Origin: Clostridium tagluense
Lineage (GTDB): Bacteria > Bacillota > Clostridia > Clostridiales > Clostridiaceae
Length of the DNA: 64,000 nucleotides
Assembly (NCBI RefSeq): GCF_003865095.1
Contig: NZ_BHYK01000023.1
Span: forward strand, 21,021 to 85,020
Direction: 5' to 3'
The position numbers were made by a program, and so were the translations under genes. The number at the start of each line of letters is the position of its first letter. The first letter of the stretch is position 1. Below are positions 57,044 through 64,000 of this stretch, one piece after another. The notes under the pieces are model-generated. The model did no database searches. It saw only the letters and a program-made list of their open reading frames with translations, and was not told the origin of the DNA.

Positions 57044-57994
57044 TTACCTTCCTTCTTTCCTTAATTCCTCAGCAATCTTTTCTATTCTTCTTAATCTATG
57101 ATTAATTCCAGATTTGCCCACTGGTGGTTCAAGTATTGCACCAAGCTCTTTTAGTGATTCATCTGGGTACTCAAGGCGAAGTTCCGCAATTTCCCTTAAA
57201 TTTTTAGGAAGCCTTTGAAACCCTAATTCCTTTTGTATTAATTTAATACTCTCCACTTGTCTTACTGATGCATTCACTGTTTTGCTAAGATTGGCGGTTT
57301 CGCAGTTCACAAGCCTATTTACATTGTTTCTCATTTCCTTCATTATTCTTACATTCTCCAGGAATAATAATGAGTTATGAGCACCAATGATATTAAGTAG
57401 ATCAACAATCTGCTCACCTTCTTTAATATAAATTACAAAACTACTTTTTCTTTGTATTATCTTTGAACATAGTCCATAACTATTAATAAGTGTGCACAGT
57501 TCCTGCGCATAATCACTGTCATGCGTAACAAATTCTACATGGTAGTTTTTTTCTGGATTACTGATACTTCCACCACCTAAAAATGCACCTCTTATATATT
57601 TACGTTTGCATTCTTCAGCATCAATTAACCTTTCTGGTATAGTATAATCTATGGAAAAAAAGTTCTCGTCTTCTAGTACTGCCACTTGCTTTAATAAGTC
57701 TTTAACACCCATTTCTTCTGTAATTATAACCACATAAACATTCTTTTTCTTAAGAGAATTACTTCTTTTGACTAGTAACCTAGCATGAATGGCAAAGTGC
57801 TCCTTTAATAATTTAAAGATAAGTCTTGCAATTGCAGGATTTTCGGTAGTTATTTGAAAATTCACTTGTTTATTTGAACCAAGTCCAATAGTTCCACTAA
57901 CCTTCATTATAGCCGCAAGTTCTGCCATGGCTTCTTTCTTGCTCATTTCTGTAAATCTACAAATTTCATTTTTAACCTTAGACGAAAATGACAT
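57044..57994 (-). CDS. whiA: DNA-binding protein WhiA
   Basis: This 316-aa protein combines a degenerate LAGLIDADG homing-endonuclease-like domain (with RGAFLGGGSISNPEKNYHVEF) and a C-terminal helix-turn-helix (LRLEYPDESLKELGAIL, then GKSGINHRLRRI). It influences division and chromosome organisation in Gram-positives. The ATG at 57994 follows AAGGAG by 8 bases and starts MSFSSKVKNEICR as in the family; an upstream in-frame ATG at 58033 has no site. It is third in rapZ-yvcK-whiA. Confidence 0.95.
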   Translation of the reverse strand: MSFSSKVKNEICRFTEMSKKEAMAELAAIMKVSGTIGLGSNKQVNFQITTENPAIARLIFKLLKEHFAIHARLLVKRSNSLKKKNVYVVIITEEMGVKDLLKQVAVLEDENFFSIDYTIPERLIDAEECKRKYIRGAFLGGGSISNPEKNYHVEFVTHDSDYAQELCTLINSYGLCSKIIQRKSSFVIYIKEGEQIVDLLNIIGAHNSLLFLENVRIMKEMRNNVNRLVNCETANLSKTVNASVRQVESIKLIQKELGFQRLPKNLREIAELRLEYPDESLKELGAILEPPVGKSGINHRLRRIEKIAEELRKEGR

Positions 57995-58051
57995 TATTTT
58001 ACTCCTTATTGCGTTTATTTTCCCAAAGATCATAAAAATAAATATGGATCA

Positions 58052-59383
58052 TTATTTATTTTTATGTTCCTTAAGCCTCTGTGATAAATAAAAATACTCC
58101 ACTATTCTCTTCTTATCGTAAAATAGTTTTTTTTCCATAATTGTTTCTAATATAATGGCTGCAAGCTTGTCTGCGTCATGCCTTACGTATCCCTTTTGAA
58201 TCTTTACAAAATCGCTCTTAATTACCTCTATACCCAGCTTTTTAACTTCCTTTTCGTTTATATTAACCATATTAGAATTATCCTTTTGATATTTTTCTTC
58301 TAACTCATTACTTAATTTCCCTACATTAACTAAAACATAATCTACAACCTTGCATCCAGCATGCTTATGTATAGCTTTTATGTGGTCGCATACGCAAAAA
58401 TCATCGCTTTCTCCTGGCTGAGTCATTATATTTGACACATAAATCCTTAAGGCTTTTGTTTTATCTAAGGCATCTCTTATCTCCCGTACTAATAGATTGG
58501 GAATAATGCTAGTATAGAGACTACCTGGTCCTAAGATTACTGCATCTGCGCCATTTATGGCAAACAATGCTTCCTTAATTGCTTTAGCATCTATAGGCTC
58601 TATAAAAACCTCCTCAATAGGACTGTTATAATCTAGGGCAGCTTTTGGTATATTGGATTCTCCATCAATTATTTTTCCATTTTGGAGTTTCGCCTTTAAT
58701 ATCATATTATCTAGTGTAACTGGTATAACTCTTCCTGTTACAGCAAGCACCGAACTCATTTTCTGAACAGCTTCTTCGAAATTATTTGAAATTCCATCCA
58801 TTGCTGCTAAAAACAAATTACCGAAATTTTGATCCTTGAGCCGTCCATCTTTAAATCTATACTGCAATAATTCCTCCATTAATGGCTCCGTATCTGCTAA
58901 GGCTAAAATACAATTTCTAATATCTCCAGGGGGGAGAATCCCTAAATCTTCCCTTAAAACACCCGATCCCCCGCCATCATCTGCCACCGTAACTATTGCA
59001 GTTATATTATTGGTATATTTTTTTAAGCCTCGGAGCATAGTTGCAAGACCTGTACCGCCTCCGATTACTACAATTTTAGGACCTTTTACAAGTGCTCTCT
59101 TTTCATAAATCAAATCCCCAAAATTTTTCGAGTCAATTGCTACATCTACATTTCCTATGTTTATCAATATAATAAATGATTTAATAATTTGCATTAAAGC
59201 AATATACAAAATCAAAACTCCGATACCAATGAAAAAAATAGGAAAAGCTGACTTTATAGACCACAAATATTTTTTATTAATAAACTCATTAATTCCATAA
59301 AACAGTAAGAAAATCCCTATAATACCTACAAGAACCCATCTTTTTATATTAACACCAGGTTTGAGCAAATCCCTGGTTATCAT
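58052..59383 (-). CDS. yvcK: YvcK/CofD-like gluconeogenesis factor
   Basis: This 443-aa protein binds UDP-sugars and supports cell-wall synthesis during growth on gluconeogenic carbon in Bacillus. Two N-terminal membrane helices (about 17-35 and 45-75) precede the CofD-like domain, which starts with [41 protein letters not shown] and [14 protein letters not shown] follow. The membrane-anchored form is longer than Bacillus YvcK and common in clostridia. Its start overlaps the rapZ stop by 4 bases. Confidence 0.94.
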   Translation of the reverse strand: MITRDLLKPGVNIKRWVLVGIIGIFLLFYGINEFINKKYLWSIKSAFPIFFIGIGVLILYIALMQIIKSFIILINIGNVDVAIDSKNFGDLIYEKRALVKGPKIVVIGGGTGLATMLRGLKKYTNNITAIVTVADDGGGSGVLREDLGILPPGDIRNCILALADTEPLMEELLQYRFKDGRLKDQNFGNLFLAAMDGISNNFEEAVQKMSSVLAVTGRVIPVTLDNMILKAKLQNGKIIDGESNIPKAALDYNSPIEEVFIEPIDAKAIKEALFAINGADAVILGPGSLYTSIIPNLLVREIRDALDKTKALRIYVSNIMTQPGESDDFCVCDHIKAIHKHAGCKVVDYVLVNVGKLSNELEEKYQKDNSNMVNINEKEVKKLGIEVIKSDFVKIQKGYVRHDADKLAAIILETIMEKKLFYDKKRIVEYFYLSQRLKEHKNK

Positions 59384-60264
59384 AGCTTTCCGCCACCTCT
59401 ATTTACATCTTCATATATGTCCCTATGATCTATATTGACACTATATCCGCTTTGCTCTAGTATTTCATAAATTTTGTTGGCTATAGCTACGGATCTATGT
59501 CTTCCCCCTGTGCATCCAATAGATACTATAAGTTGTCTTTTCCCCTCTTTTTTATAATTGGGAATAAGAAACTCTAACATATCCTGAAGTTTTTCTATAA
59601 ATACTATAGTTCCCTCAAAATCTAGTACATAATCGCGAACTGGCTTTTCATTACCTGAATACTGTTTAAGCTCTGGAATATAATATGGGTTTGGCAAAAA
59701 CCTAACATCAAATACTAAATCCGAATCCACAGGTATCCCATATTTAAAGCCAAAAGAAAGCACAGTTATCATAAGTTTTGTCTCCATCTGACCTTCTTCC
59801 GCATAAATATTATTTATTTCTTCCGTAAGCTCTCTTGCAGAAAGTTTAGTAGTATTAATTATATGGTCAGCACGCTCACGTACATCCTTAAGTTTTTTTC
59901 TTTCGGTTGCAATTCCATTTAAAACCCTTCCCTCTGGAGCTAGAGGATGTTTTCGTCTTGATTCTTTATATCTTTTAACAAGTACTTCATCTGAAGCCTC
60001 TAAAAATAATATTTCATACATATATCCTTGTTCTTTTAGAAAGGTTAAGCTTTCAAACAAATCATCAAAAAATTTTCCGCCTCTAATGTCTATAACTAGT
60101 GCGATTTTATCTATATTTCCGTTGGTTTGATAACATGCCTCTGCAAATTTAGGAATTACTGTAGGTGGCAAATTATCTACACAAAAAAATCCTAAGTCTT
60201 CAAGGTTTCTTATAGTTTGTGTTTTACCAGCACCGGAAAGTCCCGTTAATATAACAAATCTCAT
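59380..60264 (-). CDS. rapZ: RNase adapter / nucleotide-binding protein RapZ (YvcJ)
   Basis: This 294-aa protein has an N-terminal kinase-like P-loop GLSGAGKTQ at residues 8-16 and the second nucleotide motif DIRGGKFF. The C-terminal RapZ domain contains SFGFKYGIP and [13 protein letters not shown]. In enterobacteria it guides RNase E to GlmZ; in Firmicutes (YvcJ) the role is less clear. It heads rapZ-yvcK-whiA, a gene order kept across Gram-positives. Confidence 0.95.
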   Translation of the reverse strand: MRFVILTGLSGAGKTQTIRNLEDLGFFCVDNLPPTVIPKFAEACYQTNGNIDKIALVIDIRGGKFFDDLFESLTFLKEQGYMYEILFLEASDEVLVKRYKESRRKHPLAPEGRVLNGIATERKKLKDVRERADHIINTTKLSARELTEEINNIYAEEGQMETKLMITVLSFGFKYGIPVDSDLVFDVRFLPNPYYIPELKQYSGNEKPVRDYVLDFEGTIVFIEKLQDMLEFLIPNYKKEGKRQLIVSIGCTGGRHRSVAIANKIYEILEQSGYSVNIDHRDIYEDVNRGGGKL

Positions 60265-60412
60265 TTAAAAACCCCCCTTTACAAAGATTATTAATAATAC
60301 AGTTTCATTTTTTTATTATAACACATTTAGGGGTGATTAGGCATCTGAAAAAAATAACAAGTTAGCCATCACAAGGATATTTTTTAAAGAGATGTCCAGG
60401 GTATATGTGAAA

Positions 60413-60446
60413 AAAAAACGCACAACAGTTTATCCCGTTGTGCATT
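60413..60446 (-). terminator. Stand-alone strong terminator
   Basis: GCACAACGGG / CTGTTGTGC is followed by nine T residues on the minus strand. It lies about 90 bases beyond the murB terminator, so it either backs that one up or ends a separate short RNA. Confidence 0.8.
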
Positions 60447-60535
60447 TTAGTAACTTATCAAAAAGCCCTGCTTTATAAAAAGCTTAAACCCAAAATTTCT
60501 TTTCTTACTGTGTATCCCATGATTATTTAATTATA

Positions 60536-60576
60536 TTAAAACCACATTTCAGAAGAAAATCCTTCTGAAATGTGGT
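60536..60576 (-). terminator. Terminator after murB
   Basis: AACCACATTTCAGAAG / CTTCTGAAATGTGGTT is a perfect 16-bp stem starting four bases after the stop. Confidence 0.85.
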
Positions 60577-60579
60577 TAT

Positions 60580-61515
60580 TTAAACTTGTTTAGATGATTC
60601 TTTTTCTTCTCCCCAAATTTTTACTTCGGTGTGAAGTTGTACCCCAAATTTTTCTTTCACTTGATTCTGAACAAGCTGAATCAATTCCAGAATATCCTTT
60701 GCACTGGCATTCTTCTTATTAATAATAAAACCAGAATGCTTCTCAGACACTTGAGCCTCTCCAACATAAGTACCTTTCAATCCACAATCTTCTATAAGCT
60801 TACCGGCAAAATGGCCTTCTGGCCTTTTAAATGTACTTCCGGCTGATGGGTATTCTAAAGGTTGCTTATCACTTCTTCTTTTCGCAAGAGTGTCCATCCT
60901 TGCTTTTATAACTTCCACATCTCCAACCTGGAGATTAAGAGTAACTGATACTACTGTGTATCCGTATTTTAAAATTGCGCTACTCCTATAATCAAGTTCC
61001 ATTTCACCCTTTGTTAAAGTTAATAATTCTCCATTATTATCAATTGCTAACATACTTTCCATTACCATAGACATTTCGCCATCATAGGCTCCTGCATTCA
61101 TAGCTGCTGCGCCACCAATACTACCTGGAATTCCACTGGCAAACTCCATGCCCTTAAGCCCACTGCCCAAAGCTACCTCAGCCACGTTGTATAATGTAGC
61201 TCCACTTTGTGCCATTATTTTATTTCCTTCTACCTCAATTTTATCAATCTTAGATAGCTTTATAACTACCCCTCGAATTCCACCATCTTTTACTAATAAA
61301 TTAGAACCATTGCCTATTAAATAATATTTAACTCCATTTTCTTTGCAAATTCTTATTATAGCTTGAATTTCTTTAATATCTTCTGGAGTTACTAAGATAT
61401 CCGCTGGCCCACCTACCTTGAAATAAGTATGGTTTTTCATTGGCTCATCTATCATTATGTTTGCTTTGTCTATTACTTCATATAATTGTTTAAATAATTC
61501 TACATATTGCTTCAT
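60580..61515 (-). CDS. murB: UDP-N-acetylenolpyruvoylglucosamine reductase
   Basis: This 311-aa FAD enzyme reduces the enolpyruvyl group to make UDP-MurNAc for peptidoglycan. FAD-binding GNGSNLLVKDGGIRG lies near residue 84, GIPGSIGGAAAMNAGAYDGE near 130, and the catalytic serine is in PSAGSTFKRPEG near 230. The lack of the extra loop makes it type II. It lies between uvrC and rapZ as in related clostridia. Confidence 0.97.
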   Translation of the reverse strand: MKQYVELFKQLYEVIDKANIMIDEPMKNHTYFKVGGPADILVTPEDIKEIQAIIRICKENGVKYYLIGNGSNLLVKDGGIRGVVIKLSKIDKIEVEGNKIMAQSGATLYNVAEVALGSGLKGMEFASGIPGSIGGAAAMNAGAYDGEMSMVMESMLAIDNNGELLTLTKGEMELDYRSSAILKYGYTVVSVTLNLQVGDVEVIKARMDTLAKRRSDKQPLEYPSAGSTFKRPEGHFAGKLIEDCGLKGTYVGEAQVSEKHSGFIINKKNASAKDILELIQLVQNQVKEKFGVQLHTEVKIWGEEKESSKQV

Positions 61516-61549
61516 ATACTCTCCTTGAACATATTAATATATTTATATA

Positions 61550-61585
61550 CTTTCCTAACATAAATTATAATTCATGTTAGGAAAG
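61550..61585 (-). terminator. Hairpin between uvrC and murB
   Basis: CTTTCCTAACAT / ATGTTAGGAAAG forms a perfect 12-bp stem with a 12-base AT loop after the uvrC stop. The T-run after it is weak. Confidence 0.55.
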
Positions 61586-61662
61586 TTATAGCTATTTTAG
61601 TTTACCCTTTTTCACAAGATATTTCAACAATTTAAATTCATTATTAGTTCCTAGGTCACTAT

Positions 61663-63525
61663 TTACTGTTTTTTGAAATATTCTAAAACACATTGCGACG
61701 CTTTACTATCCATGGAGGGTGTTTCCATTAATTCCTTATTGCTTGCATTTTTTATATTATCAATGCTACCAAATTTCTTGAGTAGCTCTCTTCTTCTCTT
61801 TTCCCCTATATTAGGTATATTGTCTAATATAGAATATAGAGTTCTTTTATCTCTTAAGGTTCTGTGATAAGTAATAGCAAATCTATGCACCTCATCCTGT
61901 ATTCTAGTAATTAAATGCATGCTTTGAGAATTACTTTTCATAATCATCTCTATATTATTATATATAAGTCCTCTAGTTTTGTGCCTGTCATCCTTAACCA
62001 TTCCACATACAGGTATATGGATATTAAGATTGTTTAACACCTCTAACGCCACATTGACTTGTCCTTTTCCGCCATCCATAAGAATTAAATCAGGAAATAT
62101 ACAAAACTTGCCTTTACTTAATTCTAAATTTCTTTCTTTTATTTCTTCCACTTCATAAAGTCCACGCTTAAATCTCCGCTCTAAGATTTCACGCATACTA
62201 TCATAATCATTAGCTCCTATTACTGATTTTATTTTAAACCTTCTATAATCGCTGCTTTTAGGCTTTCCATCTTCAAAAACTACCATGGTACCTACAGAAT
62301 CTACCCCCATTATATTCGAAATGTCATAGGATTCAATCCTCTCTGGTATTTCGCCAAGTTCCAATAATTCTACAAGCTCCTGCAATGCAATTTTATGAAT
62401 TTCCTTATCCTCTCTATCCTTTAATTTGAATTGCGCAAGGGTTATCTTAGCATTATTTTCTACCATCTCTAAGGTCTTCTTCTTTTCTCCCTTTTGAGGA
62501 ATCTTAATGGTTACCTTTGAATCTTTTTTCATGCTAAGCCATTGCTCCAGAATCTCTCCCTCATTTATAAAAGGAACATATATAGTTTTAGGAATAAAGG
62601 CTGTACCTCCGTAAAATCTCTTTATAAATCCTTCTATAAGTTCACTTCCTAGTTCACCCGCTTCGTCATTTAAAATAAAATGTTCCCGACCTATTATCTT
62701 TCCATCCCGAAGGAAAAACACCTGAAGACAGACATCTTTTTCATCCACATATAAATTAATGAAATCTTCATTTTCACAATTACCTATTACAATTTTTTGC
62801 TTTTCGTTTATCTTGTCTACCGCCAAAATTTTATCTCGAAAACCCGCTGCTTTTTCATATTCCAAAGATTCTGCTGCGCTTCCCATTTTTCCCTTTAGAT
62901 CATCCACTATATTTGTATCTTTTCCTGTAAGCAGCTGCATTGTACCTTTTATGAATTCACCATAATCTTCTCTACTAATATAACCAGCACAAGGAGCTTT
63001 GCAAAGCCCAATATGATAGTTCAAGCAAGGCCTTGTATGAGGTAATCCTTCTTTAATAACTCGCTTGCAGGTTCTAAGGGGGAATATTTTTTTTATAAGT
63101 TCAATAACGGTATATACAGCAGCCGAATCTGTATATGGTCCAAAATATTTCCCTCCATCATTTGCAATATTTCTAGTTACGAAAACTCTTGGGAATTCCT
63201 CATTTATGGTTATTTTTATAAAAGGATAATGTTTGTCGTCCTTAAGCAAAATATTGTATCTTGGACTATATTTCTTAATAAGATTACACTCTAGTATTAG
63301 TGCTTCCATTTCTGAATCCGTCACTATGTATTCAAATTCAGCTATATTTTTTACCATAGCCTTCACTTTTTCAGAATGATTCTTTGAATTTTGAAAGTAT
63401 TGTCTTACCCTATTTTTTAATATTTTAGCCTTCCCTACATATATTACTTCACCAAGATGGTTCCTCATAAGATATACTCCTGGTGCCTCTGGAAGAATCT
63501 TTAGTTGATATTCAAAATCAAACAC
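61663..63525 (-). CDS. uvrC: Excinuclease ABC subunit C
   Basis: This 620-aa nuclease makes both incisions in nucleotide excision repair. The GIY-YIG domain comes first (APGVYLMRNHLGEVIYVGKAK). A UvrB-binding UVR segment lies near residue 200, then the RNase H-like domain (SYDISNIMGVDSVGTMVVF; ILMDGGKGQVN) and C-terminal helix-hairpin-helix motifs (NIPNIGEKRRRELLKKFG). The start is GTG at 63525, with AAGGAGGG 5 bases upstream and the family N-terminus FDFEYQLKILPEAPG; upstream ATGs in frame add about 30 unlikely residues. Confidence 0.96.
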   Translation of the reverse strand: MFDFEYQLKILPEAPGVYLMRNHLGEVIYVGKAKILKNRVRQYFQNSKNHSEKVKAMVKNIAEFEYIVTDSEMEALILECNLIKKYSPRYNILLKDDKHYPFIKITINEEFPRVFVTRNIANDGGKYFGPYTDSAAVYTVIELIKKIFPLRTCKRVIKEGLPHTRPCLNYHIGLCKAPCAGYISREDYGEFIKGTMQLLTGKDTNIVDDLKGKMGSAAESLEYEKAAGFRDKILAVDKINEKQKIVIGNCENEDFINLYVDEKDVCLQVFFLRDGKIIGREHFILNDEAGELGSELIEGFIKRFYGGTAFIPKTIYVPFINEGEILEQWLSMKKDSKVTIKIPQKGEKKKTLEMVENNAKITLAQFKLKDREDKEIHKIALQELVELLELGEIPERIESYDISNIMGVDSVGTMVVFEDGKPKSSDYRRFKIKSVIGANDYDSMREILERRFKRGLYEVEEIKERNLELSKGKFCIFPDLILMDGGKGQVNVALEVLNNLNIHIPVCGMVKDDRHKTRGLIYNNIEMIMKSNSQSMHLITRIQDEVHRFAITYHRTLRDKRTLYSILDNIPNIGEKRRRELLKKFGSIDNIKNASNKELMETPSMDSKASQCVLEYFKKQ

Positions 63526-63820
63526 ATTAACCCTCCTTAACCTTCTCTGGGGTACATAACAATTATCAATTGTTATGTCTCCTAGTCTTTCTCTGTGGCA
63601 CATGTTCACAAACAACCATATATGGTCATAATTATAGCTATATAGTCCTATTTCCTGGGCAATTTATAACAAATTACTACACGTATTATTTTACTACTAT
63701 TATAGAATTTGCCTTACCATTTAGCTTCATTAGTTAATTCATCTCCTAAATCGCCTCAATATATAATAATAAAGTATAATCGAATAGAGGCTAACAATTA
63801 AAATGTTTCGCCCCTTTCAC

Positions 63821-63852
63821 AACACCGTACGTACCGTTCGGTATACGGCGTT
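63821..63852 (-). ncRNA. Group II intron domain V
   Basis: This 32-base hairpin has the catalytic CGC triad near its 5' side, a 4-base cap between ACC and GGT, and the ACGTACGG strand that pairs with CCGTAT. It matches the highly conserved ribozyme core of bacterial group II introns. Confidence 0.8.
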
Positions 63853-63860
63853 TCATTAGT

Positions 63861-64000
63861 TTACGGTTTAACATGGCTATAATAATCCGAAAAGAATATG
63901 TAGTTACGTCTCTTTAAAGTATCATTTGTTAATGAGCGAGTCATAATTGGGCTGTTGGAAATTCTCCAATAGCCTTTTCTTGTGTTTGCGAATTCCAATG
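63861..64000 (-). CDS. ltrA: Group II intron maturase/reverse transcriptase, C-terminal part
   Basis: The last 46 residues before the stop read EFANTRKGYWRIS, then SNSPIMTRSLTNDTLKR and an aromatic tail ending SHVKP. NTRKGYWRISNSPI is the characteristic end of group II intron reverse transcriptase-maturases (DNA-binding/endonuclease region). The frame is open to the window edge, so whether the gene is intact cannot be judged. The final residues differ from the common LTERYE.. ending. Confidence 0.8.
   Translation of the reverse strand, partial: LEFANTRKGYWRISNSPIMTRSLTNDTLKRRNYIFFSDYYSHVKP

Larger units (their letters stand above)
63779..64000 (-). mobile_element. 3' end of a group II intron (runs off the window)
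   Basis: In minus-strand order there is the C-terminus of a maturase, a domain V hairpin (63821-63852: CGCCGTATACC, a tetraloop, GGTACGTACGG with the usual bulge), then a domain VI stem AGGGGC/GCCTCT and an end at CTATTCGAT. These are the 3' parts of a bacterial retroelement intron. The 5' part lies beyond position 64000. Confidence 0.85.

Noticed and set aside
63620..63775. Short minus-strand frames before uvrC (GDLGDELTNEAKW; MKLNGKANSIIVVK).
   Set aside because: Too short, poor or absent initiation context and no clear homologue. The HPr-like look of the second is not enough.
1..64000. tRNA, rRNA and CRISPR arrays.
   Set aside because: No tRNA cloverleaf, rRNA core sequence or regularly spaced direct repeats were seen on reading both strands.

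Overview
The window reads as chromosomal DNA of a low-GC, anaerobic, spore-former-type Firmicute, most likely Clostridium sensu stricto. Supporting points are the AT-rich sequence, strong GGAGG ribosome-binding sites, lysine-riboswitch and T-box leaders, a desulfoferrodoxin, DUF1540 and DUF362 proteins, and the clostridial gene order uvrC-murB-rapZ-yvcK-whiA...dnaE-pfkA-pyk. No rRNA, tRNA or CRISPR array was found. The species cannot be named from the sequence alone.

Layout. 0.2-11 kb: superoxide reductase, a small unknown protein, a giant cyclic beta-1,2-glucan synthase (2879 aa) and an M18 aminopeptidase. 11-18.3 kb: a cation diffusion facilitator; a 250-bp imperfect palindrome; a lysine-riboswitch-controlled lysC-lysA operon; and a T-box-controlled methyltransferase-luxS-mccA operon for SAM recycling and cysteine synthesis. 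18.3-20.2 kb: an IS1202-like insertion sequence flanked by a 25-bp direct repeat, inserted just upstream of the T-box operon's -35 box. 20.3-27.8 kb: a double P-loop ATPase, the copper operon copA-copZ-csoR with a GC-rich operator and a 20-codon CsoR-like mini-ORF, a small membrane protein, a DUF362 ferredoxin and truA. 27.9-31.8 kb: a three-gene cassette (helical-repeat protein, MoxR-type AAA ATPase, HExxH/vWA protein), preceded by a candidate structured RNA with its own promoter and terminator. 31.8-36.5 kb: cysteine desulfidase with a near-consensus sigma-54 promoter beside its likely sigma-54 activator, then a DUF421-DUF4363 pair. 36.6-48.3 kb: HelD-like helicase, dipeptide epimerase, PepV dipeptidase, signal peptidase I, an AGCS symporter, a decayed oxidoreductase, an unassigned glycosyltransferase-like protein, RlmD and a DUF1540 protein. 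48.6-63.6 kb: the conserved block pyk-pfkA, dnaE, ytoI-like, whiA-yvcK-rapZ, murB and uvrC. 63.8-64 kb: the 3' end of a group II intron (maturase C-terminus, domain V, domain VI), running off the window.

How the genes work together. Amino-acid and sulfur metabolism is the clearest theme. Lysine synthesis is controlled by a riboswitch. SAM recycling through S-ribosylhomocysteine to cysteine is controlled by a T-box. Cysteine breakdown is controlled by a sigma-54 system. Copper efflux is autoregulated by CsoR. The main candidates for something less well described are the structured RNA at 31.4-31.7 kb, the MoxR/vWA/repeat cassette beside it, the palindromic elements at 12.7 kb and 36.6 kb (the second with a half copy at 27.9 kb), and the CsoR-like mini-ORF in front of copA.
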